This document shows positions 8,660 through 14,664 of a DNA stretch of 19,592 bases, piece after piece; positions within the stretch are counted from its first letter, which is position 1; every line of letters begins with the position of its first letter. The stretch is taken from the NCBI GenBank assembly GCA_021648365.1, contig JAKISY010000087.1, positions 1 to 19,592 of the forward strand, given 5' to 3'. A program made the position numbers and the translations under genes. This DNA is from Verrucomicrobiales bacterium (GTDB taxonomy: Bacteria > Verrucomicrobiota > Verrucomicrobiia > Verrucomicrobiales > DEV007). Below the pieces are notes generated by a model. The model did no database searches, was not told where the DNA came from, and saw only the letters and a list, made by a program, of their open reading frames with translations.

Positions 8660-9466
8660 TCAAAATTGAACTTTGGGAGCTACCTTTGCTTCTACCTGAG
8701 CTTTGAACAACTCGTCCCGCGCCGTAAATGCCCACAGGTTGGCAGGAAATTTCCTCACCAGCGTATTGTGATATCGAACCACCTCATTGTAACGAACCCG
8801 TTGCACAGCGATACGGTTCTCCGTTCCCTCCAACTGATATTGCAAAGCTGTAAAGTTCTCATTAGCGCGCAATTGTGGATAAGTCTCTCGCATCATCACG
8901 ATCTTCACAATTTGCACATCTAGCTTCTCCGCTGCCGCCTGTTTCTCTTCACGATTTTTGGCATCTCCCCACTGGCTTCGCAAGCGAGTCACTTCCGTCA
9001 ACACCTTCGCTTCATGTTCGGCAACTCCCTTCACGGTCTGCACCAAGTTTGGAATCAAATCAAAACGCCGTTGCAGCATCGTTTCCACATGCGCCCATGC
9101 TGCATCCACTGATTCGTCGGCAACGATGATGTCGTTTCGCAAGCTGACCATATACAAAGGTAACGCCACAATCGCTGCTAGGATAGCCACAGCAACGATC
9201 AGCTTCAAAGGGATCGGTCCGGGCTCATATTTTAGCTGATTCTGCCCCCCTGACACAAGTTCGTTACGATAAGACTCTGGCGGGTCCAATTGCGCCACAT
9301 AAGCCCGCTCTGCCTGCAGATCACCAGAGCCCTCAAACTGTTCGATGATGCTCTGCCGAATTTGTTCTCTTTCTACCACGTCCACATCCGAATTACGTAA
9401 AATAGTCTCAACCGCATTTAGGTAGGTGGAAAAAGCTGGATGATGTTCTGGAGAGTAACTAGGCAT
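8660..9466 (-). CDS. LemA-family membrane protein with N-terminal HAAS-like domain
   Basis: A 268-residue protein. Residues about 108-265 are a LemA domain: DESVDAAWAHVETMLQRRFDLIPNLVQTVKG and HEAKVLTEVTRLRSQW match the family core, and the C-terminal part has the usual VRYNEVVRYHNTLVRKFPANL. One transmembrane helix lies at about 88-107. Residues about 10-72 (YLNAVETILRNSDVDVVEREQIRQSIIEQFE ending DPPESYRNEL) resemble the HAAS domain that often accompanies PadR regulators; this part is absent from typical LemA proteins of about 190 residues. The gene starts 2 bases after the padR-like stop. LemA and TPM proteins are often paired, so these two probably work together at the membrane; the HAAS-like part may link them to the regulator. 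Confidence 0.85.
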   Translation of the reverse strand: MPSYSPEHHPAFSTYLNAVETILRNSDVDVVEREQIRQSIIEQFEGSGDLQAERAYVAQLDPPESYRNELVSGGQNQLKYEPGPIPLKLIVAVAILAAIVALPLYMVSLRNDIIVADESVDAAWAHVETMLQRRFDLIPNLVQTVKGVAEHEAKVLTEVTRLRSQWGDAKNREEKQAAAEKLDVQIVKIVMMRETYPQLRANENFTALQYQLEGTENRIAVQRVRYNEVVRYHNTLVRKFPANLWAFTARDELFKAQVEAKVAPKVQF

Positions 9467-9468
9467 GA

Positions 9469-9819
9469 TTAGATTTTATTGTGTAAGAAGTTCTCAAGTG
9501 ACAGATTCATTGATTTAATAAAATGCTCCATACTGTTTAGTCGGGTTTTGCCTAATGCTGTCAGGTAATAAACCCGTCGTGGAGGCCCCTGTAACGAAGC
9601 CTCACGAGTAGTTATCAGCACCTTTTCTTTTAAAAATTTACTAAGAACCGGATAAATTGCACTCTCGGTGACCGTAAAACTAGGATAATCTCGAATTTTC
9701 TGCACAATCCCATACCCATGCAAAGGTTGCACAGAGAGAATCTTCAAGGTAATATAGTCGAGCAGACCTTTTCTCACCTGAACCTCCCAACCTTGCTGAT
9801 TATGACCTGATGACGACAT
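9469..9819 (-). CDS. PadR-family transcriptional regulator
   Basis: A 116-residue winged-helix regulator. The family signature is clear: the N-terminal WEVQVRKGLLDYITLKIL, then LHGYGIVQKI, the recognition region ESAIYPVLSKFLKEKVL, and GPPRRVYYLTALGKTRL in the wing. A longer frame to 9879 exists, but it would start inside the predicted -35 box. The ATG at 9819 leaves a leader of about 25 bases and places the PadR core at the usual distance from the N-terminus. It is the first gene of the operon and probably represses it; PadR proteins respond to small molecules or envelope stress in other bacteria. The C-terminal dimerisation part is short. Confidence 0.9.
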   Translation of the reverse strand: MSSSGHNQQGWEVQVRKGLLDYITLKILSVQPLHGYGIVQKIRDYPSFTVTESAIYPVLSKFLKEKVLITTREASLQGPPRRVYYLTALGKTRLNSMEHFIKSMNLSLENFLHNKI

Positions 9820-9850
9820 TATGCGAGTTTGCTGTATAGCTGTTATTTGC

Positions 9851-9879
9851 ATAGTAGCAACTTCACCAACGATTGTCAA
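9851..9879 (-). promoter_or_regulatory. Predicted promoter of the PadR-LemA-TPM operon
   Basis: On the minus strand a perfect TTGACA (9874-9879) lies 17 bases before TACTAT (9851-9856), putting the transcript start near 9844. An inverted repeat TTGCT (9829-9833) ... AGCAA (9856-9860) spans the -10 box and start point, a suitable place for autoregulation by the PadR protein. The arms are short, so the operator is only a suggestion. Confidence 0.5.
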
Positions 9880-9960
9880 TAAACGCTTTTTGAATATACC
9901 CTTGCCCCTTAGTCTATAGGGAAATATCTATTGCATGATGCTTGCAATCCCCCTTTATGT

Positions 9961-9989
9961 GGAGGCTATTGATGCAACAAAGTAAATAA
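9961..9989 (+). other. Five-codon mini-ORF with a strong Shine-Dalgarno site upstream of gmk
   Basis: GGAGG at 9961-9965 is followed after 6 bases by ATG (9972), and the frame reads MQQSK then TAA (9987-9989). This is the best ribosome-binding site seen in the window, yet it serves only five codons. gmk starts 14 bases further on. It may be the cut-off beginning of a gene lost when the cassette junction formed, or a leader that feeds ribosomes to gmk. Confidence 0.35.
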
Positions 9990-10003
9990 TAATTAAGTGT
10001 TAC

Positions 10004-10627
10004 ATGAACAACCATTCACAACGAAAAGGCATCCTCTGTGTCGTGTCTGGTCCCTCCGGCTCAGGCAAGACCACTCTGTGCCGAGCTTTTAATGAGCAAG
10101 ACCCCGACTGCAGCTATGCGATCTCCTGCACCACACGTCCAATTCGCGAAGGCGAGGTCAACGGCAAAGACTACCATTTCCTCGACGAAGATGAATTCCT
10201 CGCTCGCGTCGAGGCGGGCGACTTGCTCGAACACGCACGAGTTCACGGCAACCTCTACGGCACGCTCAAGTCCTCTGTGATCGAACAAGTTGAAAACGGC
10301 AAAGACGTGCTGATCGATATCGACGTGCAAGGAGCCGCATTGATCCGAGAGAATCAAGATCCTGTGATCAGCGCCTGCTATGTCGATATTTTTGTCATGC
10401 CTGCCTCGCAGGAAGAATTAGAAAAGCGCCTCGGCGGACGCGGCACAGAATCTGCACAAGACTTCGACCTGCGTATGCAAAATGCCCGCGAGGAAATCGA
10501 CCAATGGGAGAAATACCATTACGCTATCATCAGCGGCACTCGCGAAGAAGACTTACAGAAATTTTCTTCAATCATCCACGGCGAACGCAACCGCGCGCGC
10601 CGCCTTCAAGCTTCTCCACAATACTAA
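10004..10627 (+). CDS. gmk: Guanylate kinase
   Basis: A 207-residue enzyme that converts GMP + ATP to GDP + ADP. The P-loop GPSGSGKTT lies at residues 16-24. The GMP-binding region follows (ISCTTRPIREGEVNGKDYHFL, then VHGNLYGTLKSSV), then DVLIDIDVQGA and the lid segment KRLGGRGTES. All key family segments are present and the length is standard. Codons 5-27 are identical at DNA level to the remnant after yicC, but the first codons differ (MNNHS here, MQFDP there), so the intact gene now has a new upstream region and start. No good Shine-Dalgarno site precedes the ATG; the mini-ORF just before it may help. It heads the run gmk-coaC-coaB; the omega-subunit gene rpoZ, often found after gmk, is absent, since coaC starts 12 bases later. 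Confidence 0.96.
   Translation: MNNHSQRKGILCVVSGPSGSGKTTLCRAFNEQDPDCSYAISCTTRPIREGEVNGKDYHFLDEDEFLARVEAGDLLEHARVHGNLYGTLKSSVIEQVENGKDVLIDIDVQGAALIRENQDPVISACYVDIFVMPASQEELEKRLGGRGTESAQDFDLRMQNAREEIDQWEKYHYAIISGTREEDLQKFSSIIHGERNRARRLQASPQY
10017..10083 (+). repeat. 67-bp perfect direct repeat, right copy (within intact gmk)
   Basis: Identical to 6614-6680. It covers part of codon 5 to part of codon 27 of the intact gmk, so it includes the P-loop. The spacing between the copies is 3403 bases. Confidence 0.97.
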
Positions 10628-10639
10628 GCATTATTCGGC

Positions 10640-11224
10640 ATGGCAGATAACAATAAAAATTCAGGCAAAACCATCTTGCTCGGGGTCACGGGTTCCATTG
10701 CCGCCTACAAAGCTGCTGATCTAGCTAGCCAGTTGGTCAAACTCGGTCATCAAGTCAACGTTATCATGACTCGGGAGGCGCAAGAGTTCATCACCCCGCT
10801 GACTTTGCAAACGCTCTCCCGTCAAGCTGTCATCACACGCTTGGCAGACGAGAACAACGGCTGGCAACCAGGGCACATCCAACTCGCCGACAGTGCAGAC
10901 TTACTGCTCATCGCCCCCGCCACTGCCAACATCATCGCCAAACTGGCACACGGCATCGCCGATGACGCGCTCAGCTCCATCGCTCTAGCCACGCGAGCAC
11001 CCCTGCTCATCGCCCCTGCGATGAATGGCAACATGTGGCAACACTCCGCTACCGTCGATAATGTGAAAACTTTACAAAATCGCGACGCCTATTTTATCGG
11101 CCCAGAAAAAGACGGCATGCTCGCCTGTGGTTACGAAGGAGCCGGGCGCCTCTGGCCAGTCGAGGGCATCATCAATAAAGTAGAGGAATTTCTAACCGCA
11201 GATGGCGCAGATTCACGCAGATAA
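10640..11224 (+). CDS. coaC: Phosphopantothenoylcysteine decarboxylase (CoaC, separate protein)
   Basis: A 194-residue FMN-dependent flavoprotein that decarboxylates 4'-phosphopantothenoylcysteine in coenzyme A synthesis. Visible motifs: LLGVTGSIAAYKAADL (nucleotide-binding start), catalytic His79 in PGHIQLADSADLLLIAP, PATAN (93-97), APAMNGNMW (125-133), and Cys163 in LACGYEGAGRL, which protonates the product. In many bacteria this domain is fused to CoaB (Dfp protein); here the two are separate genes 110 bases apart. The last nine residues (TADGADSRR) are encoded by a GCAGAT repeat, so the native C-terminus has probably been replaced. It follows gmk by 12 bases and is probably co-transcribed. 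Confidence 0.94.
   Translation: MADNNKNSGKTILLGVTGSIAAYKAADLASQLVKLGHQVNVIMTREAQEFITPLTLQTLSRQAVITRLADENNGWQPGHIQLADSADLLLIAPATANIIAKLAHGIADDALSSIALATRAPLLIAPAMNGNMWQHSATVDNVKTLQNRDAYFIGPEKDGMLACGYEGAGRLWPVEGIINKVEEFLTADGADSRR
11195..11222 (+). repeat. GCAGAT repeat tract at the end of coaC
   Basis: Three GCAGAT units (11198-11203, 11207-11212, 11217-11222) spaced 9-10 bases apart form the end of coaC and its stop codon. The wording is like dispersed intergenic repeats with phased GCAGAT units that I recall from Verrucomicrobia genomes. Only one tract is seen in this window. Confidence 0.55.
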
Positions 11225-11251
11225 TACAGCAATAATTTTAGCAGAATATTT

Positions 11252-11338
11252 ATGAGTGTTGATTTGCCTTCGTGCAGTTTTCTCTGGCTACCTCCTATCA
11301 GTCGGCTGTGTGCATTCGCAGCACTACCTTTCTCATGA
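11252..11338 (+). other. 28-codon small ORF whose stop overlaps the coaB start
   Basis: The frame starts ATGAGTGTTGATTTG and ends TCATGA, so its TGA (11336-11338) overlaps the coaB ATG (11335-11337) in the ATGA arrangement used for translational coupling. The peptide (MSVDLPSCSFLWLPPISRLC...) has no recognisable homology and no Shine-Dalgarno site. It may be leader-like or a chance frame; coaB also lacks its own ribosome-binding site. Confidence 0.25.
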
Positions 11339-11985
11339 AAATACTCATCACCGCCGGTCCCACTCGCGAAGCCATCGATCCCGTGCGCTATATCAGCAAT
11401 CGATCTTCTGGCAAAATGGGCTACGCACTCGCTGAGGCAGCCTTGGCGAGCGGACATCAAGTTAGTTTTATCTCTGGACCAGTCGCTCTCAGCGCCCCAT
11501 CAGAAGCTCAAACTACCCAGGTGCTTACTGCAGCAGAGATGTACGCTGCCGTAGAAAATCAACTCACCTCAGACATAGATGCCGCCATTTTTTGCGCCGC
11601 CGTCGCTGACTACCGACCCATCTCCGCCGCCGAGCAAAAAATCAAAAAAACGCAAGATCAGCACATCACCCTGACCCTCGAAAAAACCGCTGACATCCTC
11701 GGCAGCGCTAGATCGCCTATGGGCTTCGAAGGCCTCTTGATCGGTTTTGCCGCCGAAACACAGCACTTAGAGAAAAACGCCCAAGCCAAGCTCAAGCAAA
11801 AAAAATGTGACCTCATGATTGCTAATCTTGTCGGAGATTCTACAACGGGCTTCGATGTCGATGAAAATCAATTGCAGCTTTTTTATCGCAATGGCAAAAC
11901 GGACGCTCTGCCGCGTCAGACAAAAGTTCGCTTGGCACAAAAACTAATCGAAATCATCGAAAAACTGGGCGAAGCTAAAACATGA
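11335..11985 (+). CDS. coaB: Phosphopantothenate-cysteine ligase (CoaB, separate protein)
   Basis: A 216-residue enzyme that joins 4'-phosphopantothenate and cysteine using CTP or ATP, the step before CoaC. Motifs: ITAGPTREAIDPVRYISNRSSGKMG at the N-terminus (the Dfp C-domain signature), AAVADYRP (88-95), EKTADILG, GFAAET (137-142), and KKCDLMIAN followed by GFDVDENQLQLF. The frame can be extended to a GTG at 11272, but the ATG at 11335 is preferred because the family starts directly at M-K-I-L-I-T-A-G. Its end overlaps the next gene by 4 bases (ATGA). Being separate from CoaC and shorter than the fused protein is the main unusual feature. Confidence 0.94.
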   Translation: MKILITAGPTREAIDPVRYISNRSSGKMGYALAEAALASGHQVSFISGPVALSAPSEAQTTQVLTAAEMYAAVENQLTSDIDAAIFCAAVADYRPISAAEQKIKKTQDQHITLTLEKTADILGSARSPMGFEGLLIGFAAETQHLEKNAQAKLKQKKCDLMIANLVGDSTTGFDVDENQLQLFYRNGKTDALPRQTKVRLAQKLIEIIEKLGEAKT

Positions 11986-12728
11986 ACCAATACCTGGAAA
12001 CTGCCATCGAAGCCGCCAAAATAGCTGGTGCTCTGCTGCGAGACAATTACGAAACCGAACTAGTGGTCGATGCTTTGCACGATCACGACATCAAACTCGA
12101 ACTCGATGTGCGCGCCCAAGATCTGATCACCGAATGCCTGCTGGGAGCTTTCCCCGATCATGCGCTCTACGGCGAAGAAGGCATCGCAGGTAATCTCGAC
12201 AGTGATTGGCAATGGGTAGTCGATCCGATTGACGGCACCGTGAACTATTTCTACGGCATCCCTCACTTTTGCGTATCGATCGCGCTGCGGCATAAAAAAG
12301 AGATCGTGATCGGCGTGATCTACGACCCGATGGCAGACAGCCTGTGGGCAGTGGAAAAAGGAGGCAAACCTACTCTCAATGGCAAAGAAATCCAAACCAG
12401 CTCTCGCGAGCAGCTAAAAGACACCGTGATGACGATTGGTTTTTCCAAAACCAAAGAATCTATGGATGCCGGTCTGCAACGCTACAAAAAACTCGCCTAC
12501 AAAGTGCGCAAAACCCGCATGATGGGCAGCGCCGCTTTAGCCTTAGCCTACATCTCATGCGGACGCCTCGATGCTTACATCGAAGAAACCATCAGTCTCT
12601 GGGATGTCGCAGCCGGCATCCTATTAGTGGAAGCAGCTGGCGGAAAAATCGAACTCACCTCGATCGAAAACTCTGAAGACAAATTTAGTATCAAAGCTAC
12701 CAATGGCAGGGTCATGATCGAAGACTAA
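11982..12728 (+). CDS. Inositol monophosphatase family protein (SuhB-like)
   Basis: A 248-residue Mg-dependent sugar/inositol phosphatase. The metal-binding motifs are Glu65-Glu66 in LYGEEG, WVVDPIDGTVNY with Asp81 and Asp84 (motif A), and LWDVAAGILLVEAAGG with Asp208 (motif B). The substrate is not fixed by the sequence: family members act on inositol-1-phosphate, histidinol phosphate, 3'-phosphoadenosine 5'-phosphate or similar compounds. The start overlaps the coaB stop by 4 bases, so it is the last gene of the gmk-coaC-coaB transcription unit. The length is a little shorter than E. coli SuhB, but all motifs are intact. Confidence 0.92.
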   Translation: MNQYLETAIEAAKIAGALLRDNYETELVVDALHDHDIKLELDVRAQDLITECLLGAFPDHALYGEEGIAGNLDSDWQWVVDPIDGTVNYFYGIPHFCVSIALRHKKEIVIGVIYDPMADSLWAVEKGGKPTLNGKEIQTSSREQLKDTVMTIGFSKTKESMDAGLQRYKKLAYKVRKTRMMGSAALALAYISCGRLDAYIEETISLWDVAAGILLVEAAGGKIELTSIENSEDKFSIKATNGRVMIED

Positions 12729-12729
12729 A

Positions 12730-12735
12730 TATAAT
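12730..12735 (+). promoter_or_regulatory. Candidate -10 box for ispF
   Basis: A perfect TATAAT begins 2 bases after the stop of the upstream gene and about 57 bases before the ispF start. No convincing -35 box is found at the right distance, so this is only a possible promoter inside the 64-base gap. Confidence 0.25.
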
Positions 12736-12792
12736 ACCCCGACGCCACCTTCATTCTAATTTTTTCTATATTCACCTCAACCCATCAATATC

Positions 12793-13272
12793 ATGCAATG
12801 CAGCGGAATAGGATACGACGTACATCGATTTGCAACAGGGCGACCGCTGATTCTCGGCGGGGTAGATATCCCGCATGACCGCGGACTAGAGGGTCACTCG
12901 GATGCCGACGTATTATGCCACGCCATCGCCGACGCCTTGCTCGGTGCGATGGGATTGAACGATATTGGCTTTTATTTCCCCCCTGAAGACGACAGCATCG
13001 AAGGCATCTGTAGTCTTGATATTTTGAAAAAAGTTCGCCAACTAGCCGAAGGAAAATCTGCTTGGATTCACAACATCGACAGCACCGTAGTCGCCGAACG
13101 CCCCAAGATCATGCCCCATGTCGAACGCATGAAAATAAAAATCGCTGACGCCCTTGGAATCAAGCCTTCTCAGGTCGGAGTCAAAGCCACCACCAACGAG
13201 TTGATGGGATTCGTCGGCCGCGAAGAAGGCATCGCCGCCATGGCAGTCGCCAGTGTCGAAATCCGCGAGTGA
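12793..13272 (+). CDS. ispF: 2-C-methyl-D-erythritol 2,4-cyclodiphosphate synthase
   Basis: IspF catalyses the ring-closing step of the MEP isoprenoid pathway, releasing CMP. The 159-residue length is standard. Zinc ligands are Asp9 and His11 in GIGYDVHRF and His43 in DVLCHAIADALLGA. Other family segments are LILGGVDIPHDRGLEGHSDADV, NIDSTVVAERPKIMPHVERM and the C-terminal KATTNELMGFVGREEGIAAMAVASV, where the usual KATTTE has Asn. It is separated from the preceding gene by 64 bases and could have its own promoter. Confidence 0.97.
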   Translation: MQCSGIGYDVHRFATGRPLILGGVDIPHDRGLEGHSDADVLCHAIADALLGAMGLNDIGFYFPPEDDSIEGICSLDILKKVRQLAEGKSAWIHNIDSTVVAERPKIMPHVERMKIKIADALGIKPSQVGVKATTNELMGFVGREEGIAAMAVASVEIRE

Positions 13273-13305
13273 GCCCTGCCTGCTAACTCGCTAACCATAG
13301 CTTGA

Positions 13306-14064
13306 ATGATGTCCGAACCTACCAAATCATCGAAAAAAAAGATTTTTGCCAAGTTAGGGCGAGAAAAGTGTATTGAGTTGATGAAACGACTCGAAGGGGG
13401 GCTTTCGCAATATGCTTTAGCTAAAGAGTTAGGGGTTTCTCGTCAGTATGTTTCGGTAGAATATAAAAAATATAAGGAACGTGGGGAGGAATTGTATCGC
13501 AATAGAGCGCTCTCGATGCCGACTCCTTATATGAATGAAGAGCAACTCACTTTTTTCCGTGACATGCTCAGGACTGGAAAAACTCCGGCTGGCGAGCTGT
13601 GGGAGCCTGACTTTGCGAGGGATTTACTGGAAAAAGAGTTTGGCTACCGACCGCGCATAGGAGAAATCCGCAAGTATATGACGGATTGGCGAGTGTGGTC
13701 GAAAGATGGTGACGATGGCGACGTTTTTCCACAAGACTATTACGAATACATCCAATCGCCAGTTCATCAGGAGATCAAAAAACGCGAGCAGGCCATGGCG
13801 GAGAAATGGAAGCGCGAAGAGGAGCGGGATCAGCTCGAACGGCAGAAAAAGGCGGTTGCAGCTGCAAAGAATAAGCCGGATGCAGCTGAGTTAGCGGAAT
13901 ATGATGAGGAGTTGGACAAGGACATGACTCCCGAGGACTACAAAAAAGCGGTTGCCTCTATGAGAAAACAGGTGGCTCTCAATCGGGCAGGAGGAAGGCT
14001 TAAGGGCAAGCGAAGTAAGGGCTCTCATCGTCAAAAACCCAAAAAGAAGCGCCGCAAAAAATAA
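13306..14064 (+). CDS. DNA-binding protein: IS630-transposase-like HTH domains with lysine-rich tail
   Basis: A 252-residue protein with two DNA-binding segments. Residues about 18-60 (CIELMKRLEGGLSQYALAKELGVSRQYVSVEYKKYK) form a homeodomain-like helix-turn-helix. Residues about 75-131 (MNEEQLTFFRDMLRTGK, LWEPDFARDLLEKEFGYRP, EIRKYMTDWRVW) match the winged helix-turn-helix that follows it in IS630-type transposases. No DDE nuclease domain follows. Instead there is an acidic/basic helical region (about 152-190, probably coiled coil) and a tail of Lys, Arg and Gly (225-252) ending KPKKKRRKK. It may be a domesticated transposase DNA-binding part used as a regulator or nucleoid protein. The start could be either of two adjacent ATGs (13306 or 13309). 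It sits between ispF and apt and is complete. Confidence 0.75.
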   Translation: MMSEPTKSSKKKIFAKLGREKCIELMKRLEGGLSQYALAKELGVSRQYVSVEYKKYKERGEELYRNRALSMPTPYMNEEQLTFFRDMLRTGKTPAGELWEPDFARDLLEKEFGYRPRIGEIRKYMTDWRVWSKDGDDGDVFPQDYYEYIQSPVHQEIKKREQAMAEKWKREEERDQLERQKKAVAAAKNKPDAAELAEYDEELDKDMTPEDYKKAVASMRKQVALNRAGGRLKGKRSKGSHRQKPKKKRRKK

Positions 14065-14113
14065 ATGCGCGTAGGCTTCATGCTCTGATTGACCGAGGCG
14101 GCTAACAGCACTT

Positions 14114-14119
14114 AGGTGA
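14114..14119 (+). promoter_or_regulatory. Shine-Dalgarno site that fixes the apt start
   Basis: AGGTGA lies 5 bases before the ATG at 14125. The alternative GTG start at 14116 falls inside this site and has no ribosome-binding site of its own, so the ATG is the likelier start. Confidence 0.6.
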
Positions 14120-14124
14120 GCAGC

Positions 14125-14658
14125 ATGAAAACTGAGACTCTGGAAAAACTACAAGCTGCGATTCGTGATATTGAGGACTTCCCAAAACCGGGCATCGTCT
14201 TTAAAGACATCACCCCGCTGCTGCTCGACCCAGAAGTTTTCAAACTGGCGATTGATGAGTTGATCGCTACGCTTGAGGGGCAAAAGGTGGACAAGATCAT
14301 CGGTATCGATGCGCGGGGTTTTATTTTTGGGGCGGTGATAGCACACCAAATGGGTATTGGCTTTGTTCCAGTCAGGAAGGTGGGCAAGCTGCCTCATGAT
14401 ACGGAATCAGTTGCTTATTCTCTGGAGTATGGAGAAGCAGAAATCCAAATTCATCAAGATGCGATCTCTGCTGGAGAACGGGTGATGATCGTGGATGATC
14501 TGCTAGCCACTGGTGGCACCGCCGCCGCCGCCATCGAGTTGGTCAAGCGGCTAGGTGGCGAGTTAGTCGCAGCCTCTTTCCTGATCGAGCTGGATTTTCT
14601 CAATGGGCGCGAGTTGCTAGGCGCGGACGTGCCAGTGCATTCGTTGCTGAACTATTGA
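14125..14658 (+). CDS. apt: Adenine phosphoribosyltransferase
   Basis: A 177-residue purine-salvage enzyme that makes AMP from adenine and PRPP. Recognisable segments are IEDFPKPGIVFKDITPLL (residues 16-33), GIDARGFIFGA (60-70), GFVPVRKVGKLP (79-90) and the PRPP-binding loop VMIVDDLLATGGT (120-132). The length and motif order are standard. A GTG three codons earlier is possible, but the ATG has the Shine-Dalgarno site. The gene converges on fabF with 6 bases between the stop codons. Confidence 0.96.
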   Translation: MKTETLEKLQAAIRDIEDFPKPGIVFKDITPLLLDPEVFKLAIDELIATLEGQKVDKIIGIDARGFIFGAVIAHQMGIGFVPVRKVGKLPHDTESVAYSLEYGEAEIQIHQDAISAGERVMIVDDLLATGGTAAAAIELVKRLGGELVAASFLIELDFLNGRELLGADVPVHSLLNY

Positions 14659-14664
14659 GTCAGC

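Noticed and set aside
6614..10083. Classical composite transposon or IS flanked by target-site duplications
   Set aside because: No transposase or integrase gene and no terminal inverted repeats are seen between the copies, and 67 bp is much longer than ordinary target duplications.
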